Source of the DNA: Cordylochernes scorpioides
Lineage: Eukaryota; Arthropoda; Arachnida; Pseudoscorpiones; Chernetidae
DNA: 64,000 nucleotides
Assembly (NCBI GenBank): GCA_030710605.1
Contig: CP092870.1
Coordinates: forward strand, 95,238,941-95,302,940
Direction of reading: 5' to 3'
How positions within the stretch are numbered: the first letter of the stretch is position 1; every line of letters begins with the position of its first letter. The notes beneath the pieces were generated by a model, which saw only the letters and a program-made list of their open reading frames with translations, had not been told where the DNA came from and made no database searches. The position numbers and the translations under genes were made by a program. Below, piece after piece: positions 32,054 through 42,129 of this stretch.

Positions 32054-32118
32054 CCAGGGATGAAGTGAGGATCAGGGGTGATGTAAGGATTGTAGGCGTT
32101 GCAAGCGTTGTAGGCCAT
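32054..32118 (-). CDS. CIMIP2: CIMIP2/FAM166-family gene, exon 1 (start)
   Basis: 65 nt: ATG at 32118, 21 codons, two bases. It encodes MAYNACNAYNPYITPDPHFIP followed by GG, which with exon 2 gives IPG-YTGYCP. A proline/tyrosine-rich start running into PxxIPGYTGYCP is typical of CIMIP2 (FAM166) proteins. The whole gene is 319 residues, close to the ~300 residues of vertebrate members, and spans 18.3 kb, mostly through repeat-filled introns 2-4. Products are doublet-microtubule inner proteins of motile cilia and sperm tails, so expression in ciliated or germ cells is expected. Which paralogue (A, B or C) is unclear. Confidence 0.88.
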
Positions 32119-32814
32119 GGTGTCGAACGCCTAAGATTCTCTCGCCTCCAAAAAGCTCCACGATTGTTGAAAGTCAAAATCTTGTTGAGAGAGGATTCCG
32201 TGATGGTCAGGTTCTTCGCCAAATACTTTCTTCTTCCCTCATGTTATTGGAAGTTGATGCAAATACGGATATCAGCAACGTGATCATTGAGATGTCGAAT
32301 ATTCATCCAATTGATGTCTTCCGAGCGTTTTTTTTTTCTCCCAATATCTATCATCCTCTTTCTTCAACCTGATTCAATGGTAGTAAGGCATGCACGCGTG
32401 GTAGCTAGCGAAGAAAGAAACGATTGCAAATACTCGTTCAAACGACTCTCGCTATTATATTACACGCCTTCAAATAACGCCTTCCTAATTTGTACCATAA
32501 TATTCGTATTGTATTTTAACTTGTCATTCTCCACCCAGTGGTGTATTTAATTGATTTATATAAGAAAAAAAATCATTGTGGCGATAGAGAGACAAGTAAA
32601 AAAGTGATATCTTGATAATACAAAAGTATGAAGTGCACAGTCCGCACTAATTAATGAATGATGATTGATGATGATTATAATAATTAAACATTTGCTATGT
32701 ACAATGAGAATATGTATATGGTGCCTCTTCTACCTCTGCAGAGTTCGATAGAATATCGTCAGCGGGTCTCCAGCGTTTCTACGCATTTCGCGGTCCAGAA
32801 AGAAGAGACAATTT
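32119..32814. other. Upstream region of the CIMIP2-family gene
   Basis: No repeats recognised from 32119 to about 32800, so this should hold the promoter. No clear TATA at the expected distance. Confidence 0.4.
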
Positions 32815-33345
32815 TTTTTTTTGACAATTAAAAATTATTTATTGTCTTCTAGACAATTTTACATCATTTTAGCAACGAGAGAGAGAAAGAGAAGAAAAGA
32901 AATATATTACATGAAGAATTAATATATACATATATGATACAAATTTACAAGGGGGATAAAGGAAGGAGACCTCGGCGCTGGAGGGTCCTGGACCAGGCGA
33001 TGAGTGGGTCCTCCACCGCTTCTCCGAGCCCAACCTGGACAAAGTAGCGATAAATTCGCAACTTTGCCGACGCCAGGATGGAAAGGGCGTCGTCCTCAAG
33101 GCCGGACCCGCCGAAGATCCAAGCCTGCAGGTCAGGGGGCCGCCCTATGATGTTGAAGGCCTCTCTGATGAGAGGCCTGATGGAGGGACAGAAGAGGTGG
33201 ATTCGCATGCTTCGTCGCTGAGACGGTGATCCTCGAGACCTACCGAGAATATCCAGGACTGTAGGTTCGATGATGGAGAACACCTCTCGGATAAGAGGGC
33301 GCTGCAGGACCAGTAGCGGTGGGCCAAGATGGTGACAGACCAGGC
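32815..33345 (-). mobile_element. LINE3 3' end with internally duplicated coding block
   Basis: Codes on the - strand for RPPDLQAWIFGGSGLEDDAL and IYRYFVQVG to a stop at 32945. Upstream the block LIREVFSII...NLQSWIF...LEDHRLS is repeated (33280-33200 and 33165-33060) with a frameshift between. The 3' end has TTGTCTAGAAGACAA hairpin, AATAAA, then TTTTTAATTGTC and an A-run. Confidence 0.65.
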
Positions 33346-33587
33346 TAGACCTTCTGTGCCCCCATTCTCTCACAGCTCCCCTCAAACACATAGAGCGTCC
33401 AATATATAGCTGAACAAGAGTAACAGGTTCCGTGAATTCGGACCAAGCTGCGCGTATGTAAATATTGAGGAATATTTCTCGTAAAGAGATCATTCTATTC
33501 GCTGTACATAGCTTCTGTCTCTCCTTTACTGCTGATTTCTTGCCGCCTTTGTGCTTGCGTGCGCGGGAATAAATATTATTGTTATTA
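33346..33587. other. Coding-poor stretch, possible LINE3 upstream remnant
   Basis: A long - frame runs through here but its composition is not convincing; it ends inside the SINE at 33588-33868. Confidence 0.35.
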
Positions 33588-33868
33588 GGGGGTCGGTGGA
33601 CGCGTGTGATATAAACCGTCGTTTTTCGACAGACACGACCCGGGATTGTGGGACCCGGGATTTTTTTTCTATTAAAAATATTGCTCCAATTGTTTCCGAT
33701 TTCTGCAAAGTGTAAACCCACCAGTGAGTGCAAGTAACCAAACGGGTTCTAGCACCCTTGTAATTTCAAAAGACAAACCACAAATGTAAAGAATTTTAAT
33801 TACAGTATAACCAGTCGCCAACTAATACCTACCATGATTATCATGGCTTATACCAAGTGTACTATAAG
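33588..33868 (+). mobile_element. SINE1, divergent
   Basis: GGGGTCGGTGGACGCGTG, TTTTTCGACAGACACGACCC, body with CCACCAGTGAGTGCAAGTAA, tail CAAGTGTACTATAAGGAT. The oldest-looking SINE1 copy here. Confidence 0.75.
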
Positions 33869-34191
33869 GATTATTAAAAAAATATATATATATATGTCAT
33901 AATATATGCTCTTCCAGAAATAATAAAGTAAACCTACAGTCAACGAGAGAGAGACGTCGATAGAAGGCAACTAAGTTACGGCCATTTTGAACCACTGGCC
34001 ACATTCCGGGGGGGAGCTTTTCTTGGAACCCTCAGACCTATTTTTGGACAGTTGGGGGGTGGTGTGCGACACAAACGGTCGTTCAGCGGTGACAGCCCCT
34101 CGCGCTACCTCTCTCTCGCAGGTTGCCTGGGATTCCTTTTCCAAACTTGTGGTTTCCTTATTTCTCTCCCCCCACATTATTATCATATTGC

Positions 34192-34216
<25 letters not shown>
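33869..34216. other. Mixed sequence and AT dinucleotide run
   Basis: 33960-34160 is GC-richer but without a supported exon. (AT)n at 34196-34222. Confidence 0.45.
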
Positions 34217-34223
<7 letters not shown>

Positions 34224-34530
34224 CTGATGAGGGCCATTGCCCGACACCATAGTATACAAGTTGGCTTTTTGTCTGTATTTTCCAAAACTGGTGTTGTAGC
34301 TCATTTTACATCATCACTAGTAAAGGTTTTTTCTAGGGAAATGAACATAATGCATTGTTCTGATGTATAATTAAAAGGAGAGATGCCTATATATTTTTGT
34401 GCCAAAAGAGGCACCTCTCCCTTTAAACGTGCATCAGAACGATAACACCTTTGCATTATCCTAGTAATGATAAAGAATGACCCACAACACCAGTTTGGAC
34501 AAATTCAGACAAAAACCAACAACCTGTATA
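34217..34530. repeat. Palindromic element with a mutated hammerhead
   Basis: Arms 34250-34370 and 34420-34530 are inverted copies (CCAAAACTGGTGTTGTAG and inverse; GAGGCACCTCTCCCTTT). 34217-34259 (+) reads CTGATGA, GGGC / GCCC around CATT, then GACAC in place of GAAAC: stem II perfect, GAA core lost. Related arm at 19200-19345. Confidence 0.6.
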
Positions 34531-34671
34531 TATTTAGTATGAAGTATGAATAAGAAGCTACTCTTTATTCCTTACTTCATACTAAATTGGTCATGATAAG
34601 AGTTATTCCTTAAAAAACCTGTATATATACCAAGATATTTATATATATTATGATGAATTTGATATTATCGG

Positions 34672-34853
34672 TTCAAAATCACTTTATTAGGTACCGCTCA
34701 ACAAGAGCAACGTAGTTTATGATAATTGAAACAGTGAATAATATATGTGAAGGTTATTCACATATTAAACAAAATGTTAACGCGGGATTCAATCCCGGTT
34801 CATGACTGTCGGGAATCGAGGGTGTTACCCACTCGTCCACCGACTTTATTAAT
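34672..34853 (-). mobile_element. SINE2
   Basis: Inverted; tail CACTTTATTAGGTACCGCTC, B box in GCGGGATTCAATCCCGG, head ending at ACTCGTCCACCGAC. Confidence 0.82.
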
Positions 34854-34877
34854 TTGATATTATGTTACATAATTGTA

Positions 34878-35145
34878 TATAATTCTACTGTCCTCAAAGC
34901 GCTTATGTCCATAGTTCATCTAAAATACCCATTCCAAGAGTCTAGCATCAGTATCACTATAAAAGGAAGATCGAAAAATGCAATATAACAGCGGTATGGT
35001 AGATTAAACTGGCGAAACCACTGGGAGGGTTCACCACTGATGAACCAGTCCCTCCCATTAATTTTTCTATTGCAGTAAGGACAGTAGAAATTGTTTAATT
35101 TTTAAAAGAATCATACGTGTCTATAATAGTTTCGAATTTTAACAA
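34878..35145. mobile_element. MITE-E
   Basis: CAGTCCCTCCCATTAATTT with ACTGGCGAAACCACTGGGAG and the AATCATACGTGTCTATAATA end. Confidence 0.75.
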
Positions 35146-35214
35146 TTTATATATATATAGGAATATATTTTGAAAATAGAGCAATCCATAAATAAATCTT
35201 TAATTAAAAAGACA

Positions 35215-35440
35215 TATATTGGATCAAAAATATCATTTATTTTACCAATATTTCAGTTGGCTGAACGCCAACCTTTATCAAGGTGTTATAACATATTTAA
35301 TGTGTGTCAACAACTAATTATGTGGCGCTGAGTTTGTTGTTGACATACATTAAAATGTTATAACACCTTTATAAAGGTTGGCGTTCAGCCAACTGAAATA
35401 TTGGTAAAATAAATGATATTTTGATCCAATATATGCCTTT
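35215..35440. repeat. Inverted pair of Penelope-like stem-loops
   Basis: 35230-35290 (-) and 35360-35420 (+) mirror each other around GTTGTTGACATACATTAAAA. Each has AGGTTGGC-GTTCA-GCCAACT followed by GAAAT, with TTGATAA or TTTATAA where a hammerhead has CTGATGA. A decayed hammerhead set. Confidence 0.5.
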
Positions 35441-35905
35441 TTAATTATAGGAATATATATTATTGAAAATATTGGTGAAATCAATATGACAAAATAAAGG
35501 ACCTTTTTGTTACCGAGGTAATTAAAAAAAATCCAAGATATAAATCAGGTAAAGTTTGACACACAGGAAGTCGCCTTGTTTTTCTCAAAAGGGTTAAAAA
35601 TAGAAGACCCCAATTACTTGGCATTGATTGGTTGGTCAATGGTCAACAAATATTTAACTAGAAATAAAAAAAAGTTCATACACGTGTCGCCGCTATTCAT
35701 TTATATAACATTTGTATCGAACTGTTTTTATTTATTAATTAATATTGTTATTTTAAAATCCATTTCTCTATTTCAAAGCTACATTTTGTTAACGAGTTAT
35801 ATTATATATATATAATTATATTTGTGTGTATATATTTACATATTATCAGTGGGTTTCTTTTATTAGGTAGTGAGAGAAGGTAAGCTTTCAAGCATATATT
35901 CTTAA
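35441..35905. other. AT-rich stretch, nothing recognised
   Basis: No coding or repeat signal. Confidence 0.6.
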
Positions 35906-36369
35906 CTAGCCGAATGACCTGGGCAACGCCCGTGTTTTAATTTAGACACGTGGACCTGTTGGATCATTAACGCCCGTGTTCTACCCGATTGAATGTTTTT
36001 ATTCAAATACTATTTGTTACAATTATGAATTGGCGTCTTAAATAAATGCATATGTTAGTTAATAACTATAGCCTATGTGCTTTATCTGTCTATGTACTGT
36101 TGGCTTCCGTAGGCGTCCTTACTGGGAAAAAGAAAGAGAGGATTCTCCATTTAGTCATTAACTAATATATGCATTTATTTAAGGAGCGACCCGCTCCAAC
36201 ACAATAGTTACAAAAACCAAAAAGCGAGTGGGGAGGGGGGGGGGGGCAAAGTGTCTCGCGCAGTGGCGGCGCCATCGTAGCGAACCAATAGGAGAGCGCC
36301 ATTCCAAAAAAAAAAAAAAAAAACGGTGACAGAGATGAAGAACGCATGACGCTCGTAACTGTATATAGA
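35906..36369 (-). mobile_element. Non-autonomous Helitron
   Basis: Same family as 29879-30269: 5' TCTATATACAGTTACGAGCG at 36369, 3' hairpin and CTAG at 35909-35906. Includes the TTAA-flanked insert at 36050-36185 and a palindrome GAGCGGGTCGCTC. The hairpin region is slightly mutated (GACCTGGGCAACGCC). Confidence 0.82.
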
Positions 36370-36783
36370 ATCATGTCGTTCTCGTAAGGTATTAATACTA
36401 TAACATACACATATTTTAGATAGATGGTGTCTGGTTTTGACGGGAGAGGTGACCCTTGTCTCTTTGGATCAATATCCTCCCGGCGAAATTTCCATCTATA
36501 TTTTTATATTTCTCCTTCTGTGTAAATTTGCCTCGTTGCCTCTCTGATATTTCAGAAATTTTAATTTGTTCTTGTCCTCCGGGTAGTTATCGTTCTGCGC
36601 CCCAAGAACCTGTGTTATGAATATACCTCTTGCCTCAAATAAATTGCTGTGTCATCCTGAAGTTTGTCTTTTCTTATTTTCTACGTGTCATTTTGGTGGA
36701 GATGCTGGGTATATTAAAGAAGAAAAACTGAAGATCGCCAAGGAAGACCTTGAAGCAATAGGTGCTGTGATCTACATTTTCAG
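36370..36783. other. Family B fragment and possible coding DNA
   Basis: 36420-36505 is family B (ACGGGAGAGGTGACCC, ATCCTCCCGGCGAAATTTCC). From 36700 a + frame reads EEKLKIAKEDLEAIGAV, which is coding-like and runs into the next feature. Confidence 0.4.
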
Positions 36784-36891
36784 CTACTGGCTCCAGGATT
36801 CCACCGCCGTGTTAAAGCCAAGACTTCACTCCAAGATGACGATGTCCCTATAGACGATACGACGACAAAGCCGCTCTTCACGCCGAAATAA
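36784..36891 (+). CDS. Candidate last exon, product unknown
   Basis: It follows a good acceptor (ATCTACATTTTCAG) and encodes 35 residues: LLAPGFHRRVKAKTSLQ, then the acidic DDDVPIDDTTTKPLFTPK and TAA. The stop overlaps AATAAA. A second frame through the same DNA (ending MTMSL then a stop) is also partly open, so the assignment is uncertain. Not recognised. Confidence 0.35.
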   Translation, partial: LLAPGFHRRVKAKTSLQDDDVPIDDTTTKPLFTPK

Positions 36892-37039
36892 AAAGGATGT
36901 TAAAGTATTAAGGACAAAGTTCCAAGACTCCGAGGGAATTCTTGACAGAAACACGTCAGTACATGTCAGTATCAATAAGATTTGCAAGCTGTGAGTCACA
37001 GCTCCCATAATGCAAACACATTATATGTATTTGATAAGG

Positions 37040-37195
37040 CACAATTTGGATTATAGATTATAAACACAAGGTAATGAGAGACCAAATCCAAATAAATAAA
37101 TATGTGTGACGTTTTGGTAACAACGCTGTTACCAAAACGTCACACACTATTTATTTATTTGGTTTTGGTCTTATTACCTTGTGATTATATGTATT
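37040..37195. repeat. Inverted repeat related to the motif at 7261
   Basis: CACAAGGTAATGAGAGACC ... TGTGTGACGTTTTGGTAAC / GTTACCAAAACGTCACACA ... GGTCTTATTACCTTGTG. Here the GAAAC box reads CAAAAC and CTGAAGA is absent, so no ribozyme. Confidence 0.7.
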
Positions 37196-37591
37196 TATGC
37201 ACCTCTACAGACATACAAGCTTATATCCACAGATTCCCTAAATACCCCTCTAAGCTTCCTTCTACAGTAAATACAGGGAATGTAATAAAAAATAATCCAA
37301 TATAATAGTAAAGCGGTCTGGAGATTAATTCTGCCAAACACACCGCAATGCTGGAATTCACCACTAATGATCTAAGTCCTTTCATCTAGTAATCATTTTT
37401 ATCATTATAGTAAGGTATCTGTGTAGAGATTTAATGATATATATAACATAAGAAATATATATTGCCAACAATATAACTGTTATACAATTTATAGATGCCT
37501 TATTGTAGCACTAAAAAAAGAATAAATGTAATATAGTATAGCAAAATAGTTATCCTTTAAAGAACAGATTATTAATATTGATAGTTATATA
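37196..37591. mobile_element. MITE-E remnant and AT-rich flank
   Basis: 37196-37465 is a decayed MITE-E. The rest is the AT-rich flank of the transposon at 37592. Confidence 0.55.
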
Positions 37592-38895
37592 CAGGGTGTA
37601 CCAGGTAAATTGGGACTAACTTTGACAGTCCATAAAACAAAAACTACTTGAAATTAAAAACTTGTTTTTTTTTTCATTACGTAGCCATATTCATGTAAAA
37701 TGCAACAAAACATGTGTGCGCAGTGTAGTGATGAAGAGTAACCGAGAATTTGAAAATCGAGCTGCCATCATCGTTGCTCTGCGCGCCGGAAGGAGCCCCA
37801 AAGAGATAGTGGATTTTCTTAAGTTGCCCAAAACCACTATTTATCGTGTCAAGAAGCAGTTTGATGAGGCCGACAGTAACAAAGAGGGGATAGCTACAAG
37901 GAAAAAGCACTCGCGTCGATCGGACAGGGTAAGAGGCGAAGAATTTGTCAAAAATGTCAAGGAGAAGATTGATGGAAACCCTGGGAAGAGCATGAGGGCC
38001 ATAGCCAAGGAAATGGACGTTGGCTCTATGACAATTGTCAGAACTATCCATGAAGACCTTGGTCTCAAGTCTTATGCCCTTCGGAAAGGTCAGTTGTTGA
38101 CTGAGAATATGAAGAATAACAGAAAAGGAAAGGCTGCTGCCCTCCTCAACAACCTGAAACACGACTCTTTTGGCATGCTAAGGTTCTTCTCTGACGAAAA
38201 GAACTTTGACGTGGACCAAAAGGTAAATCCCAGGAATGATCGCTGGATCTGTAAAGACCCCTCAGAGATACCTGTCGTGATGCACACGAAATTTCCTGCC
38301 TCTGTAATGGTCCTTGGCGTTATCAGCAGTGAAGGTGATGTCATGCCTCCCCATTTCTTTGAGAAGGGCCTTAGGATGAACGCTGACACCTACATCAATG
38401 TTCTGGAGACCGTTGTGAAGCCTTGGATGGACATGGTGGCCGCAGGAAGGAAGTATGCCTTCCAACAGGACTCAGCTCCAGCCCATAAGGCAAAAAAGAC
38501 ACAATCGTGGCTGACACTTAACGTCCCTAGTCACTGGGGTCCTGATATTTGGCCCCCTAATTCTCCAGATTGCAATCCCCTCGACTACTATGTATGGGGC
38601 GTTGTTGAGAGAGATGTCAACAAAGCTCCTCATACCACCATCCAGTCTGTCAAGAAAGCAGTTCACACGGTGATGACCCAAATGAACAAGGTCATCGTCG
38701 CCAAGGCCTGTGCTTCATTCCGCACTCGCCTCGAGACTGTTGTAGCTAATAATGGAAACTACATTGAATAAATAAAAACTATATCCTTTTATCTACTACT
38801 GTGTCAAATTTCATTCGGATATTTTAATTTTTACTTGCAAAAAATTTCAGTTGAAATACCATTGTTGAAATTCCCAATTTACCTGGTACACCCTG
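37592..38895 (+). mobile_element. DD37D mariner-like transposon, apparently intact
   Basis: 1304 bp, perfect 24-bp TIRs (CAGGGTGTACCAGGTAAATT and four more bases) and a TA duplication at 37590-37591 and 38896-38897. It holds one uninterrupted transposase ORF. Both ends and the gene are undamaged, so it is recent and possibly active. Confidence 0.93.
37731..38771 (+). CDS. Mariner-like transposase, DD37D
   Basis: 346 residues from ATG at 37731; the open frame extends upstream only through a non-ATG codon. Residues 5-110 hold paired helix-turn-helix DNA-binding domains (IVDFLKLPKTTIYRVKKQF; MRAIAKEMDVGSMTIVRTI). The catalytic triad lies at D155 (FFSDEKNF), D247 (FQQDSAPAH) and D285 (NSPDCNPLDYYVWG), with 37 residues between the second and third aspartates. 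That spacing defines the DD37D (maT-like) branch of the Tc1/mariner superfamily rather than classic DD34D mariner. Proteins of this type are widespread in aquatic invertebrates and may spread horizontally. It binds its own TIRs and moves DNA by cut and paste into TA. Confidence 0.93.
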   Translation: MKSNREFENRAAIIVALRAGRSPKEIVDFLKLPKTTIYRVKKQFDEADSNKEGIATRKKHSRRSDRVRGEEFVKNVKEKIDGNPGKSMRAIAKEMDVGSMTIVRTIHEDLGLKSYALRKGQLLTENMKNNRKGKAAALLNNLKHDSFGMLRFFSDEKNFDVDQKVNPRNDRWICKDPSEIPVVMHTKFPASVMVLGVISSEGDVMPPHFFEKGLRMNADTYINVLETVVKPWMDMVAAGRKYAFQQDSAPAHKAKKTQSWLTLNVPSHWGPDIWPPNSPDCNPLDYYVWGVVERDVNKAPHTTIQSVKKAVHTVMTQMNKVIVAKACASFRTRLETVVANNGNYIE

Positions 38896-38897
38896 TA

Positions 38898-39424
38898 TAT
38901 TTTGATACTTTGTAGACTTCCCTCATTGTCTCTCGGCTATTTTATAAATGGGGGTTCTCGATTGCTTGTATATTTCCTTTTCCTCCAAATTTATAATATG
39001 TAAATATTATTGGTGATTATTTTTACTATTAGTGTGTGTGTATGTTATATTTATGTATATACCCTCTTTTAATCGGAGAATCTGTATAAGACCAAAAGGT
39101 CTTTATAAAGTTTTTTTGTTGTTGTTGTAGTTTTTATAAATATTTTGATTTGTTCCTCACTTAAATAAATTGCGGTGTCATCCTGAAGTTTGTCTTTCTA
39201 ATTTACTTTACTTGACAAGATATCATTAACACGCTATTAAAGAAAATTGTTTCTAAAATTAAATGGCTGGGTAAAAAATGTGTTCAAGTTAATCATTTAG
39301 TAAACGAAATTTAAAATATAAATGTTTTATTCTTTTATCTATGCTATTTCTTCCCGATCATGTGGGTGTTTTAGAGGTAAAAAATAGAAAATCTACTTAT
39401 TATCTTAAATATATTTTAATTATC
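38898..39424. other. AT-rich stretch with a LINE2 3' end
   Basis: 39085-39130 (+) is a LINE2 3' terminus: AAGACCAAAAGGTCTT hairpin, a mutated AATAAA (TATAAA) and TTGTTGTTG. Otherwise nothing. Confidence 0.55.
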
Positions 39425-39897
39425 AACATATATAGTCACGACCGTCTTTCCACCGTCAACAATTCCTCAATTCCTCATGTCACGGATGCGCGCGCATCAT
39501 CATTATGATCATTATCATTATCTAATGATAATATTAATAATAATTATTATTATATTATTATTATTATTTTATTATTAATATATATAGTCACGACCGTCTT
39601 GCCTCAATTCCTCAATTCCTCATGTCACGGATGCGCGCGCATCATCATTATGATCATTATCTTCTATAGAAGCTTCTATCTTTATAATTATGTATATTTA
39701 CAAAAAGTCAATTCGCTCGCGCCTCTAGCGGTGAAAATGAGGGGTAATACCAGCTGACCTAATGTACATGTAAAGTTTGGAGCGGGACGTTTCACAAGAG
39801 TGACATCCACGGCTCCAATTTATAATTGTAACAAATAGTATTGGAATAAAAACATTCAATCGGGTAAAACACGGGCGTTGCCCGGGTCATTCGTCTA
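39425..39897 (+). mobile_element. Helitron 3' part with internal tandem duplication
   Basis: 3' CACGGGCGTTGCCCGGGTC hairpin, CTAG at 39894-39897. Near the presumed 5' side, ATATAGTCACGACCGTCTT ... GATCATTATC (39429-39535) is repeated at 39582-39660. The 5' TC terminus is not clear. Confidence 0.6.
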
Positions 39898-40163
39898 GTA
39901 TTTTATATACAACAATATTATCTCTCTCTCTCTTGAGGTAACCCGGAACCCGGGTACTACGTACTAAAGTCACCAACAATCCGGGTTGTCTAATGGTGGA
40001 CATCCAGTTTATCAGATGTACTGTACTTGGTTCTGTACAGGGGTATTTATACTTATTCCTAGGGGAGGGTGGCTGTTTGGAACCTATGACCAATATTATA
40101 AAAGTATTAATCTATTATAATATGACACATTATAGCGCGCCATATGTTATGACAATTCGAAAC

Positions 40164-40475
40164 TACAGTTAAACCTGTCTATAGCGCCCCCTCTTGGGAC
40201 TCCCCAAAATAGGGTGCTATAGAGAGGGGGTGCTATAGACAGGTCACTTTTAATGTAAATCGCATCGTACTAGGTATTTAAAAGCGGGCACTATAGAGAG
40301 GGAAGCGCTATTTAGAGGGGGCGCTATAGACAGGTTTAACTGCATTATAAACGCGTATGATTCGTTTTTTTAAAGAAATAATTATTATTAATAAATAAAA
40401 TATTAAGAGCAGTATACAATTTTTAATTAAAAAAAAAAGAATCATACCCGTCTAAAATAGTTTCGAATTAATCTA
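40164..40475. mobile_element. MITE-C next to a MITE-E remnant
   Basis: 40164-40344 is a full MITE-C inserted in a MITE-E, whose arms are at 40150-40163 and 40345-40475 (GACAATTCGAAACTA ... AATAGTTTCGAATTA). Confidence 0.75.
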
Positions 40476-41177
40476 TTATGTAAAAAAATACCGAAACAAA
40501 ACAAACAAAAAAAAACAGGATTGCCGGTTATATGTGTACATCTTCTGCTAGCTATATTGTGTTATAATAATTAATTTATTTCATATTTATTTATATATTT
40601 AAATTTTATTACACAAAATATAAGAAAAATTATTCGAATTATTTTATACCTAACAGAACATATTTATCAAATATATTACCCCGACCTATTAATACAAATT
40701 ACATCTCGAGAAGTGTTTGCTCGAGAAGTATTGAAGTAAATATTCCCAAGAATAAACTTTAGAGAAAAAGCTATTTTAACTAAGTACCTCAATTTGGCAA
40801 GTTTCAGACGAAATGGCCAATGTTTTTAAGAACAGCTTTCTTCATGGTTTCATATTTTTCAACTTTATCGTTTACCAAAAAATTCTGCCAAGATATAATC
40901 ATATTTCAGCGCTCTTTCTAAGAGGTTTAAAATAAAACATTCTTCTCTGTGAATAAATATAATATATGGGGTTATATGTATATATGTTTTTATATATATT
41001 TATGGAAAAAGGGAGTTTTGTGGTGTATATATATATGTTTGTGTGTATATTCTTTAAAGTAATTTATCCATTGTATATTTTTATTTTGTAGTATATAGCA
41101 TTATTGATTTATTTTTAAATTAGCGTATGGAGGCATGCACAATGCATTCACATATATATATTGAAAAAAAAAAGAAG
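40476..41177. other. AT-rich stretch, nothing recognised
   Basis: No gene or repeat recognised. Confidence 0.6.
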
Positions 41178-41350
41178 TCGGTGGACGAGTGGGTAATACC
41201 CACGATTCCCGACAGTCATGAACCGGGATTGAATCCCGCGTTAACATTTTGTTTAATATGTGAATAACCTTCATATATTATTCATTGTTACGAATATCAT
41301 AAACTAGGTTGATCTTTTTGAGCGGTACCTAATAAAGTGATTTTGGAACA
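41178..41350 (+). mobile_element. SINE2
   Basis: A box TGGACGAGTGGG, B box GGGATTGAATCCC, tail GTACCTAATAAAGTGATT. Confidence 0.82.
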
Positions 41351-41452
41351 GGAACAGGAATTCATATATATATATATATAACGAAGTTGCGTGAGGTGCC
41401 TCTTTTGGTATATTTATATATCTTTAATATACAACGTATATAACAATGTATA

Positions 41453-41634
41453 TAACAACAAAAAACTTTATTAAGACCTTTTGGTCTTATACAGATTCTC
41501 AGAGTAATATAGAAGAGGGTATATACAGAAATAACAGTAACAATATTCAGCAATGTTATTTATAATGTATCAAATAAAGGGAAGAAGAAATAAAGGGTTT
41601 GGAATAAATCGACAACAATTCATATATATATATA
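41453..41634 (-). mobile_element. LINE2 3'-end fragment
   Basis: CAACAAAAAACTTTATTAAG then the AAGACCAAAAGGTCTT-type hairpin; about 80 bp, followed by an unassigned stretch and an AT run. Confidence 0.7.
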
Positions 41635-42050
41635 TATATGTAGTAATCCCGATGTGGAATGTACTGGGCAGTCGTGGTAGTGGGTGCGTGATGGGATTCC
41701 CGCACTGGGACAGCAAGAGACAGAGGCAGGTCTAGATGGTAACTCCAAGAAGGTAGAGGTAGACCACGGACGAAGGTAGTCGAACCACGGGTGTCACGGA
41801 TGCCTACATCGCGGATAGGGGTGAGAAATCCGACCGTATGACGGCGTCGCTCTGAAAACAACTAACTGAATAATTGCCTTTGTCCCATTTCCGGGCTCTT
41901 TATATAACTCTGGACGCCCGCATATGTGGCGATTCCTGATTGGCTACTGTAATCACGTTACTTTATGGCGCCGGGTTGTTTTTCGTCTGGCCTTTGTCGT
42001 CTGGTTTACCTCCACCTTCTTTGTTTTATTGTCACTTCCATTGTTCGATA
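41635..42050 (-). promoter_or_regulatory. LTR-like or promoter-like segment
   Basis: On the - strand: CCAATCAGGAAT (CCAAT box, near 41940), then TATATAAAGAGCC (TATA box, near 41900) and ATTCAGTTAGTTG (initiator-like, near 41870). The ~230 bp after it is GC-rich and not coding. This order and spacing fit an LTR U3-R region or a pol II promoter. No retroviral-type ORF adjoins it, so a solo LTR is possible. Confidence 0.4.
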
Positions 42051-42129
42051 CATATTTTAATATATAGATATGGGGTTATATAATGAATATCAGAAGAAGG
42101 TTGTGAACTATCTAACTCAAAATATACTA
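42051..42129. other. Short AT-rich spacer
   Basis: No feature. Confidence 0.5.

Noticed and set aside
32945-33733. 262-codon - strand frame
   Set aside because: It is a chimera of a SINE1 copy, unassigned DNA and the LINE3 end with a duplicated block; not one gene.
41556-41861. 101-codon - strand frame
   Set aside because: It runs from the promoter-like block into an AT microsatellite; no domain and no codon bias.
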